From Gammaproteobacteria bacterium UBA6724 (GTDB taxonomy: Bacteria; Pseudomonadota; Gammaproteobacteria; Pseudomonadales; Azotimanducaceae), in contig DKIG01000024.1 of NCBI GenBank assembly GCA_002454165.1, positions 1-49,429 on the forward strand: a DNA stretch of 49,429 nt. The letters run 5' to 3'. Positions 17,772-25,072 of the stretch are shown here, piece after piece. The notes beneath the pieces are model-generated. The model did not search any database. It was given only the letters and a program-made list of their open reading frames with translations, and was not told the DNA's origin. The position numbers and the translations under genes were made by a program. The number at the start of each line of letters is the position of its first letter. Position 1 is the stretch's first letter.

Positions 17772-19301
17772 TCAACACTTCTTGCAATCGTAAGGTAGTT
17801 GCTTGCATTCCAGGTTTTCCGTTTGCATGCGTGCCTTGCCAAAGCGACAGCCATTGGCATACACCATCACCTTGCCGGCAAACCCCGCTGGCGCATCCTT
17901 GCGAATCTTGGCAAGAGTCGTTGCCGTCAAGATGTTGCCGCCATTCGTCTTTTTATCCTGCAAAATGCCGTTGTAAAGCAATGCGTATCCAATGCCGTCA
18001 TGTATGCCGAGGAAGGGCGATTTACCCTTGCCATTATAAGGCGTGTGGGTTTCGGCAAACCACAGATGTGCCGCTAAAACCGCAAAGGTGATTTGTGGGT
18101 TGATGCTGCCGTCTGGCATAAAAATCTCCTTGCCTAAACGCAAAAACCGAAAACCGCCGCCACCTTGCCAGGTCACCACTTTGGATATACCGCCTTGCTC
18201 GCCAGCAATTACTTTTTCAAGACGCGGGATGCAGTGAGTCTGGGCATGTTCGCCTATTTCAATGCCGATCCAGCGGCGATTCATTTTGTGCGCGACGGCG
18301 GCGGTAGTGCCAGAGCCGAGGAAGGAATCAAGGACGAGGTCATTGTCGTTGGTTGCAAGTTGCATAATTCTTTGAAGCAGTTTTTCAGGTTTTGGATTCG
18401 TGAAAGCATTGTCATTACCAAACAGTTGTTTGGAGTGTTGAGTTCCGTTTGTGGTTGTGTCAACGTCGTTCCATAAAGTTGTTGCCACTCTTCCGCGTTT
18501 TTTTGCATCGGAGAGAAACCGTTTTCTTTGTGGTCCAGCATCACCCGTTGCCCCAAAAATAATTCGTCCATCTTGCATAAGAATTTCAAATTTTTTATAA
18601 TCATTTTTCCAACTAGAACCGTGATTTGGACGATAAACTTTTCGTGTTTTTGGATTGGTGATTTCATATTGCTGATTTGGTCGCCATCCCCCGACTTGAA
18701 AAGGGTCTGCCTTCCAAGGTCCGCGTGGATCATTATCTGGATTTGAAAATCCCTCTCCACTTTCTGGAAGGCGAAATTCCGTACGATTGTGCACCCAATA
18801 TTCTCTTTTCTTAAAATATAACAAAATGTTAGTGTGAGCCGCAGAGATAATAGCGGTACTGGTCACAGATTTTGTTGAATGCCAGATAACATTTGTAATC
18901 ATGTTTTTACGCCCAAAAATTTCATCCATCACCACTTTCAAATAATGCACTTCATTATCATTCAGAGTAATCCAAATTGAGCCATCCTCGCTCAGCAATT
19001 CGCGCAACAACTCCAACCGCGGATACAACAACGATAACCATTGGCTATGCTCCAGGTTATCATCGTAATGTGTAAACGCCGACTGCGTGTTATACGGCGG
19101 ATCAATAAAAACACATTTCACCTTGCCCGCATAAAACGGAATCAACGCCTTCAACGCCGCCAGATTATCCCCCTGAATGAGCAGATTGCTGTTGTTCAGA
19201 TCGCCATAAACTCCCTTTCCCGCAGTCTCTAAAATGCGGTAAGGCACCTGCCCCGATGCCTTAATATCTTCCTTTCGCGTCAGCCAATTCAGCGTCGGCA
19301 T
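17772..19301 (-). CDS. mod: Type III DNA methyltransferase Mod subunit
   Basis: Mod provides sequence recognition and N6-adenine methylation for the type III complex. The order of motifs is the beta class: DPPYNTQ (motif IV, residues 67-73) precedes the AdoMet-binding DSFLGSGTTAA (about residue 325). The region between them holds the target-recognition domain and decides the site, which cannot be read from sequence alone. Total length is 509. The gene starts three bases after the stop of the pentapeptide-repeat gene (AAGGA nine bases upstream) and ends four bases before res, so all three are one operon. The segment is AT-rich relative to the core genes on either side, pointing to horizontal acquisition. 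Confidence 0.95.
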   Translation of the reverse strand: MPTLNWLTRKEDIKASGQVPYRILETAGKGVYGDLNNSNLLIQGDNLAALKALIPFYAGKVKCVFIDPPYNTQSAFTHYDDNLEHSQWLSLLYPRLELLRELLSEDGSIWITLNDNEVHYLKVVMDEIFGRKNMITNVIWHSTKSVTSTAIISAAHTNILLYFKKREYWVHNRTEFRLPESGEGFSNPDNDPRGPWKADPFQVGGWRPNQQYEITNPKTRKVYRPNHGSSWKNDYKKFEILMQDGRIIFGATGDAGPQRKRFLSDAKKRGRVATTLWNDVDTTTNGTQHSKQLFGNDNAFTNPKPEKLLQRIMQLATNDNDLVLDSFLGSGTTAAVAHKMNRRWIGIEIGEHAQTHCIPRLEKVIAGEQGGISKVVTWQGGGGFRFLRLGKEIFMPDGSINPQITFAVLAAHLWFAETHTPYNGKGKSPFLGIHDGIGYALLYNGILQDKKTNGGNILTATTLAKIRKDAPAGFAGKVMVYANGCRFGKARMQTENLECKQLPYDCKKC

Positions 19302-19304
19302 GGA

Positions 19305-20654
19305 TTAGGGTCCTTGTTTATTGTCGGGTTGCGGTTTTTCAAGAAGTTCAGGCCTTTGTTGTTTAATCTTCTCTTCCATTCCATCAGGGAGTTCTGCCTT
19401 GTATAAGGTTTTTGCTTGCAAGAACTGTTCAACAGTTAAATTTCTGACATTAATTAACTTAGTCCCTTGCAAATTGGCGTTGATGAATCTGGCACCTTGT
19501 AAATTGGAGTTGTAGAATTTAGCATCTTGTAAATTGGAGTTGTCGAAATTAACACCTTGTAAATGAGAGTTGTCGAAATTAACACTTTGTAAATTAGCAT
19601 CTATCATTTCTGCTCTTTGTAAATTGGAGTTGTCGAATCTAGCGCCTTGTAAATTAGCTTTTTGTAGATGAACATTTTCCAAATTTGAAGATAATATTTC
19701 AGCACCTTGTATGTTGGTATCTATCAAAAATGTACCTTGTAAATTGGTTTCTATCAATTTAGTTTTTTGTAAATTAGCCTTATTCAAATAGGCATCATGT
19801 AAATCGGTACCTGTTAAATCAATTTCTTGTAAATTGGCGCCTATTAAAATAGATTCTTGTAAATTTGCATCTTGTAGATTGGTATACATTAAACAGGCAC
19901 CTTGTAAATTAGTACCTGTTAAATTAGCCCTTTGTAGATTGGTGTTCATCAACGTGGCATTTACTAAATTAGCACCTGTTAAAATAGCATCTTGTAAATC
20001 GGCATATGGTAAAATAGTGTTCGACAAAGAAGCTTTTTGTAAATTGGCCTTTTGTAGTCTAGCCCCCACTAAATTGGCATAACAAAAATTGGCATGAAAT
20101 CCTTCGTAAGCTTCACGATCTGGAGTCCGAATAAACAATAAATCTAATATGCTTTGTATTTCAATACTTGGTTCGGGAATAATGAAGACATCTTCTTCTT
20201 GCGGGTATATATCCTCTGGTATGGGTATCTTCTGTAGCTTATATCCATCTTGTGTTGTTGTTTCCCTGATATGCGCACATAAAATTTCAAATATTCGCGC
20301 ACGGTAATCTTCCTCTTCGCGTGCAATATGATGCAAAGCATAGATACCGCCCAAATGGACGGATGCGGATTCATGCCCCAGATGCTCAATGGCGTTCTTA
20401 AACCGCTCGGCGATATTGCCCTTTTCGGTTGCATCCGCCGTTTTTTGCATCGCCTTTGCTGTATCTTCCGCTGCCTTAGCGCGTTTGCTAGAAGCCCTAA
20501 CTTGCCAAAGCAACAACCCGCCGCCTAGCAAGTATGCAGTAAACTTTGCAGATTCTGGATCATGCTGGAACCAAGGAATAAGCCCCGATATCGCGAAAAC
20601 CCCAGCGCCAATGGATATTATTTTAACGAAGATCAACTGATTTCCTTTTTTCAT
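19305..20654 (-). CDS. Membrane-anchored pentapeptide-repeat protein, first gene of the type III R-M operon
   Basis: The 449-residue product has two N-terminal membrane segments (about residues 7-27 and 38-52), a short Ala/Lys coiled stretch, a conserved helical block (IAERFKNAIEHLG ... LGGIYALHHIA, residues 81-112) and a right-handed quadrilateral beta-helix of pentapeptides from 186 to 405. The array keeps a strict 10-residue period (NLQGARFDNS-like) for 22 units, so 44 pentapeptides. Soluble pentapeptide proteins such as Qnr and MfpA mimic DNA; membrane-anchored ones with this N-terminal block are widespread but uncharacterised. Its direct coupling to mod and res suggests a defence accessory, which is inference. 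No catalytic motif is visible. GC content is very low (a sample line at 19561-19620 is 30%). Confidence 0.88.
   Translation of the reverse strand: MKKGNQLIFVKIISIGAGVFAISGLIPWFQHDPESAKFTAYLLGGGLLLWQVRASSKRAKAAEDTAKAMQKTADATEKGNIAERFKNAIEHLGHESASVHLGGIYALHHIAREEEDYRARIFEILCAHIRETTTQDGYKLQKIPIPEDIYPQEEDVFIIPEPSIEIQSILDLLFIRTPDREAYEGFHANFCYANLVGARLQKANLQKASLSNTILPYADLQDAILTGANLVNATLMNTNLQRANLTGTNLQGACLMYTNLQDANLQESILIGANLQEIDLTGTDLHDAYLNKANLQKTKLIETNLQGTFLIDTNIQGAEILSSNLENVHLQKANLQGARFDNSNLQRAEMIDANLQSVNFDNSHLQGVNFDNSNLQDAKFYNSNLQGARFINANLQGTKLINVRNLTVEQFLQAKTLYKAELPDGMEEKIKQQRPELLEKPQPDNKQGP
19440..20099 (-). repeat. 22 tandem 30 bp units encoding the pentapeptide beta-helix
   Basis: On the minus strand most units start close to AATTTACAAGG (Asn-Leu-Gln-Gly). 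The 30 bp register holds for 660 bp without a single-base slip, and neighbouring units around 19500-19640 are nearly identical, so units may be gained or lost by recombination. Confidence 0.9.
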
Positions 20655-20728
20655 CCATAATGATTAATTGGTTGCGTTTGTATGCTGGACATTATCCGAA
20701 TCACCGCGACTATCCATCACTAATCTTT

Positions 20729-21037
20729 TTAGACAACCCGCTGTTTGAAAACTTCAGTCACTTTATTACTTGAAAGCGCGTCCCTAAGATGAACCAATAT
20801 TTCGGCTTTTCTTTCAAGGTGTTTTGAAACAAGAACTGAAAATAACGAATCTAATATCGTTGCAGATGCAACAACAAGTCCAGCAGCAGGTTTTAGATAT
20901 ATTGATGAGAATAGATCCAAAACCTTAGCAATTAGTAGGTAGCCCCCAAATAGCAATAAACTAAGAAGGAACAATCCAAGTGCTATCCTCGTCGCTGTCG
21001 ATGGCTGTGTTGGGCTCGTATTCCTCTCTCTCTTCAA
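20729..21037 (-). CDS. Small two-helix membrane protein, start uncertain
   Basis: Up to 102 residues with two hydrophobic segments (ALGLFLLSLLLFGGYLLIAKVL and KPAAGLVVASATILDSLFSVLV) followed by a charged SKHLERKAEILVHL tail. There is no ATG: an in-frame stop lies three codons before the TTG at 21037, and another candidate TTG is at 20974, eleven bases after a GAGGA within the end of the methyltransferase gene. Either start overlaps that gene. The arrangement (membrane helix, then 'SKxxERKxEI') recalls the N-terminus of longer uncharacterised proteins, so this may be a truncated remnant rather than a complete gene. Its place between two restriction systems is suggestive but gives no function. 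Confidence 0.45.
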   Translation of the reverse strand: MKRERNTSPTQPSTATRIALGLFLLSLLLFGGYLLIAKVLDLFSSIYLKPAAGLVVASATILDSLFSVLVSKHLERKAEILVHLRDALSSNKVTEVFKQRVV

Positions 21038-21950
21038 GAAGCATCATCTGTCGTGAGCGTTGCGAACCCTGATCCCCATACATTGATGCTACTGAATCCT
21101 CGAATTTCTTGACTGCGTTCTCATGGTGCGTAAGGAACCACTCCCTGTGGTTCTCAAGGTACTCGCCACGTAACTCAGGGCGGCGTAAATCCCGAGGCAC
21201 ACGTTCCATTCGTGGGTCAACACTATCAAAACCTGAGAATACTCCCCCGAGTCGATTTCGTGTCATGGTTACGTACTCAGGATTGATCTCAATGCCGATA
21301 GCTTCTCGCTGCAATTGTTGGCAGACACGGAGCGTCGTGCCGCTTCCCGAAAACGGATCAACAACACGGTCTCCTTCGTCGGACGAAGCCAGCACCATAC
21401 GCTCAATGAGTCCTTCCGGTTTCTGTGTAGGATGATTCTGCCGATTGTCATTGCAATAGTGAACATGCGAAAATTCCCACACATCTCCAGGGTTTGCTCC
21501 CCGCATGTTGTTTCTGTCTCGATAGTATTTCTGAGGAACACGGACAGCATCCAAGTTAAACTTGGGCTTCTTCGTTTTCGTGAACATCAGAATGTCGTCG
21601 TGGCGGGGAGAGAACCCCTTTGTTTTCCCCATGCCTTGTGTGTAGTGCCAGACAATCCAACTGTTGAAGAACATCTGAAGGTCACGGTCCAATATGTCAT
21701 AGAGATATGAGATGAACCTGAACCCCACGAACACATACAGGGTTCCCGTTGGTTTCAGGATTCGATGAGTCTCACTTAGCCATTTCCGAGAGAATTCCAA
21801 GTACTCGTCAAACCCCTTGATGTCGTGATTGTTACCGTAGTCCTTGCCCAGATTGTACGGTGGATCAACTACCACGAGGTCAACCGAAGATGCTTGAATC
21901 TTCGGAAGTTCATCAAGAGCGTCTCCGGCAATGATATCAATCTTACTCAT
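20961..21950 (-). CDS. Type II beta-class DNA methyltransferase (N6-adenine or N4-cytosine)
   Basis: The 329-residue enzyme methylates an exocyclic amino group to protect host DNA. DPPYNLGKDYG (residues 29-39, motif IV) precedes NHPTQKPEGLIERM and DPFSGSGTTLR (about 198-208, motif I for AdoMet), the beta order. DPPY fits N6-adenine and does not exclude N4-cytosine. The last 100 residues are a charged extension (RNRLGGVFSGFDS onward). The gene overlaps the 3' end of the restriction endonuclease by 8 bp (GATGAGTAA), so it is translated from the same mRNA. Confidence 0.92.
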   Translation of the reverse strand: MSKIDIIAGDALDELPKIQASSVDLVVVDPPYNLGKDYGNNHDIKGFDEYLEFSRKWLSETHRILKPTGTLYVFVGFRFISYLYDILDRDLQMFFNSWIVWHYTQGMGKTKGFSPRHDDILMFTKTKKPKFNLDAVRVPQKYYRDRNNMRGANPGDVWEFSHVHYCNDNRQNHPTQKPEGLIERMVLASSDEGDRVVDPFSGSGTTLRVCQQLQREAIGIEINPEYVTMTRNRLGGVFSGFDSVDPRMERVPRDLRRPELRGEYLENHREWFLTHHENAVKKFEDSVASMYGDQGSQRSRQMMLLEEREEYEPNTAIDSDEDSTWIVPS

Positions 21951-22719
21951 CGGTCTTGATCCACTCGTTGTTGTTGGCGAGTTTCAACCACTGCTCAAAC
22001 CCGTTACGCGAGTTGATAAACTTCTTGTCAAGTAACTGGCAGAACTCCCACGTCGTCCTTTCGGTCAGAGTCACATAGTGGATATCGCGCACCTGAATCT
22101 GACCGGTTCCCAGTGCCGGATTGTAACTGATGTCAGAATTGGACAACAGCTTGAGATCGTAAGCATTGTGAGCGACGACCTCCATGATGCCGTCTATCAA
22201 TCCGGTCTTGGCGTTCTTTGTTGAATACACACGGTGTTTGAGCGACAAAATCACAAACAGGTAGTCGGGATCTTCAACATAGGCGGTACGTATCCGCTTG
22301 AAAGATGTGATATTGGGGGATTTCCCGCTCGACTCGAAATTCTCTGACGTTGCCTTGACGTCAATCTCCGCTGTAACACCCGACTCCACTTTCCGCTTCT
22401 TCTTGAACTGGAGAATGACGTCAGCCATGTGGAGGCGTTGCTGTGCCTCCACATTGATAAGATGATACTTGTTATTTTTGTCATCCATAACATCGTGAAA
22501 AGTCTCGCATGCCCAGGCTTCAACCATTGGTCCTGCGATCTTGTTGATGTTCTCCATGGGAAGACCAAGTTTCAGGTTTGTATTAATGATGATCTGGTTG
22601 CTACCGGAATCAATGACCGCTTGCATGATTTCCTCAATAGAGGTGGTCACGAAAGCAGAACATTCGGCATAGTCATCGCATTGTTCTGGTATTTTGAAAT
22701 CTAGATCGTCGTATCCCAT
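21943..22719 (-). CDS. Type II restriction endonuclease partner of the overlapping methyltransferase
   Basis: Identification rests on position and a PD-(D/E)xK-like core. The 258-residue protein has D100 in RLHMADVILQF followed, 19 residues on, by EIDVKAT (D120-x-K122), the spacing of type II nucleases, plus a helical N-terminal region and basic patches (KKKRK). It starts 8 bp-overlapped with the methyltransferase, the usual R-M coupling, here with R before M. No C (controller) gene is visible upstream; the 132 bp to sbcB contain no further ORF of note. I do not recognise the specificity. Confidence 0.8.
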   Translation of the reverse strand: MGYDDLDFKIPEQCDDYAECSAFVTTSIEEIMQAVIDSGSNQIIINTNLKLGLPMENINKIAGPMVEAWACETFHDVMDDKNNKYHLINVEAQQRLHMADVILQFKKKRKVESGVTAEIDVKATSENFESSGKSPNITSFKRIRTAYVEDPDYLFVILSLKHRVYSTKNAKTGLIDGIMEVVAHNAYDLKLLSNSDISYNPALGTGQIQVRDIHYVTLTERTTWEFCQLLDKKFINSRNGFEQWLKLANNNEWIKTDE

Positions 22720-22851
22720 GTTTCGTTTCTCTTTCTGTTATTCTGAAGCGTGGCATCAGTTTTTGCTTGGGAGATGTGTTCATCAAATCTGGCAAGATGA
22801 TGTTCGTATGCAGATATTTACATATCACATGATAGGTAGCAATCAAAGACA

Positions 22852-24324
22852 ATGACCGAGTCTATTTACTGGTATGACCTTGAGACGACAGGTACCGACA
22901 GCTTTCGTGACCGTGTGTTGCAATTTTCTGGTGTCAGAACTGACTATGATCTGAACCCCCTTGCCGAACCACAAAATTACCTGTGTTGCCCGGGCAATGA
23001 TGTGATTCCCTACCCGGAAGCCATGCTTATAACTGGCATTCTTATGCAGGACCTTTTGACCCAGGGTGATACAGAACAAGAACTCACGAAAAAGATAGCG
23101 GCAGAATTTAATACCCCGGCAAGTTGTGTTGTGGGTTACAACAATCTGCGCTTTGATGACGAGTTCCTCCGGAATATGTTTTATCGGAATTTCCATGATC
23201 CTTACGCCAGGGAATGGCGTGATGGTAATTCGCGATGGGATATCATTGATCTTTGTCGTACTGCTTATGCCTTGCGCCCGGAGGGGTTAGTCTGGCCCGA
23301 TAGGGCATCTCAACCAGGGATACCCAGTTTTAAGCTTGAAGACCTCGCCAGAGCAAATGATATTGAACATCAGGATGCCCATGATGCCTTGTCGGATGTG
23401 CATGCGACCATTGCGCTGGCAAGACTGTTAAAGGCGAAGCAACCCAAACTCTATAATCACCTCTTCAATTTACGCAACAAGCAAGCCGTTCTGAATGTTT
23501 TATACCCGCTCGGCAAGTCTGTAGTGGTGCATGTGTCGTCAATGTATCCAGCCTCCAGGGGTTGCGCGGCTATCGTACTGCCACTGTGCCGACATCCGAT
23601 CAACCGTAATAGCATCATTTGCTTTGACCTTGGCACTTCGCCAGAACCATTACTGTCAACACCACCCAATGACCTTGCCCGATTGATATTTACCCAATCT
23701 AGCCAGTTGCCAGCCGGGCAGGAAAGGATTGCTTTGAAGGAGATCCATATCAACAGATGTCCTTCCGTTGTCCCGCTTAACACCCTGGGTGACGCTGAAG
23801 CAGATCGTCTTGGATTGGACAAGGCACTGTCTCAGGAACGAATGCGAGACATGCAACGCGCCAGTGGTCTGGTTGAGAAGGTTCAGGATGCCTACAACAA
23901 AGGCTTTGGTAAAGGCAGTGATGATCCTGATTTGATGTTGTATTCAGGAGGATTCTTTGCCGATGCGGACAGACAGATGATGACAGAATTACTTCATGCC
24001 GCTCCAAAGGAACTGTCCGGTTTTACTGGTCGTTTTCATGATGACCGATTAGATGAAATGTTGTTTCGATACCGCGCCAGAAATTTTATATCAACGCTGG
24101 ACCCTGGAGAAGCGGAGAGATGGAACGCTTATCGCTGGTCAAACTGGCATGACGGCAAACATATTACCCAGGTGTTGGAAGCGATTGAAGAAAATAAAAA
24201 AGAACCAGAGCAGACAGGAAAAAACGGAAACCGTGAGAAACCAAATAAAATGCAAGTTCTTGAAGATTTGGAGCAGTACATCAAACATCTAGTAGCGGAC
24301 ATGCCTGACGCGCAGAAGCAATAG
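22852..24324 (+). CDS. sbcB: Exodeoxyribonuclease I
   Basis: ExoI degrades single-stranded DNA 3' to 5' in recombination and mismatch repair. The N-terminal DEDD exonuclease domain shows D9-x-E11 in YDLETTGTDSFRDRVLQFSGVRTD, VVGYNNLRFDDEFLRNMFYRN (motif II) and HDALSDVHATIALARL (motif III); the C-terminal part has the SH3-like and helical domains of the ExoI family. At 490 residues it is close to E. coli SbcB (475). It is divergent from the restriction endonuclease and marks the right edge of the defence island. The ATP-binding gene of the next operon follows 16 bp downstream but is functionally unrelated. Confidence 0.95.
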   Translation: MTESIYWYDLETTGTDSFRDRVLQFSGVRTDYDLNPLAEPQNYLCCPGNDVIPYPEAMLITGILMQDLLTQGDTEQELTKKIAAEFNTPASCVVGYNNLRFDDEFLRNMFYRNFHDPYAREWRDGNSRWDIIDLCRTAYALRPEGLVWPDRASQPGIPSFKLEDLARANDIEHQDAHDALSDVHATIALARLLKAKQPKLYNHLFNLRNKQAVLNVLYPLGKSVVVHVSSMYPASRGCAAIVLPLCRHPINRNSIICFDLGTSPEPLLSTPPNDLARLIFTQSSQLPAGQERIALKEIHINRCPSVVPLNTLGDAEADRLGLDKALSQERMRDMQRASGLVEKVQDAYNKGFGKGSDDPDLMLYSGGFFADADRQMMTELLHAAPKELSGFTGRFHDDRLDEMLFRYRARNFISTLDPGEAERWNAYRWSNWHDGKHITQVLEAIEENKKEPEQTGKNGNREKPNKMQVLEDLEQYIKHLVADMPDAQKQ

Positions 24325-24340
24325 GGACGATAGTCAACCC

Positions 24341-25072
24341 ATGACCAACTGTATTGATTTTATCGCGGTATCCAAAGCATACGGTGCCCTGACTATCCTG
24401 GATTCCCTGTCCCTCGGCATTCCGGAGAACAAAACCACCGCCCTGGTTGGGGAGAGCGGTAGTGGCAAATCGTCCCTGCTGCAACTTGTTAATGGCTTGC
24501 TCAAGGCAGATGCCGGTGAGATCAGGGTGCTGGGGGAGCCGGTGACGGATGACAATCTTGTGCCGCTCAGAAGGCGCATGGGATACGCGGTACAAGGGGC
24601 GGGGCTTTTCCCGCATCTCACTGTCCAGGAAAACATTTCTCTAGTGGCGCGTCTTGAAGGCTGGGACAATTTCCAGATTGAACAACGCGAATGGCAACTT
24701 TTTGACATCATGGAACTGGAGCGGGATTTTGCGCAGCGTTATCCACACAGCCTGTCTGGTGGTCAGCAACAGCGGGTTAGCCTATGTCGTGCCATGATGT
24801 TGAATCCCCCCTTACTCCTGCTTGATGAACCCTTCTCCGCCCTTGACCCTATGACCAAGGGCAGCATTTATTTGGAATTTCAGCGATTGAGAGACATAGA
24901 AGAGAGATCCATCCTGCTAGTGACCCATGACATGCAGGAAGCACTCAAACTGGCGCAGCACATCATCGTGTTGCGGGAAGGTGCAGTCGTCCAGGAAGGG
25001 AGTGTAGAGGCGGTGCGGCGCGCGCCTGCTGACGACTATGTGCAAAGCCTCATTGATATAGCAACACTATGA
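24341..25072 (+). CDS. Osmoprotectant-type (glycine betaine/choline) ABC importer, ATP-binding protein
   Basis: The 243-residue ATPase drives import of quaternary-amine-type solutes. It has Walker A GESGSGKSS (about 38-46), Q-loop YAVQGAGLFPHLTVQENI, signature LSGGQQQR, Walker B LLLLDEPFSALDP and the switch histidine in LVTHDMQEA. It lacks the C-terminal CBS pair of ProV/OpuCA, which matches the shorter osmoprotectant/EgtU-like subgroup. Its stop overlaps the ATG of the next gene by 4 bp (ATGA), so the two proteins are made together. The true substrate cannot be decided from the ATPase. Confidence 0.9.
   Translation: MTNCIDFIAVSKAYGALTILDSLSLGIPENKTTALVGESGSGKSSLLQLVNGLLKADAGEIRVLGEPVTDDNLVPLRRRMGYAVQGAGLFPHLTVQENISLVARLEGWDNFQIEQREWQLFDIMELERDFAQRYPHSLSGGQQQRVSLCRAMMLNPPLLLLDEPFSALDPMTKGSIYLEFQRLRDIEERSILLVTHDMQEALKLAQHIIVLREGAVVQEGSVEAVRRAPADDYVQSLIDIATL

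Noticed and set aside
17186..18091. 301-codon open frame on the plus strand across the res/mod junction
   Set aside because: It is antisense to two well-supported genes, has no start signal, and no recognisable motif.
19440..20099. Regular spacing in this region as a possible CRISPR array
   Set aside because: The units are coding throughout (pentapeptides), have no unique spacers, and differ gradually between neighbours.
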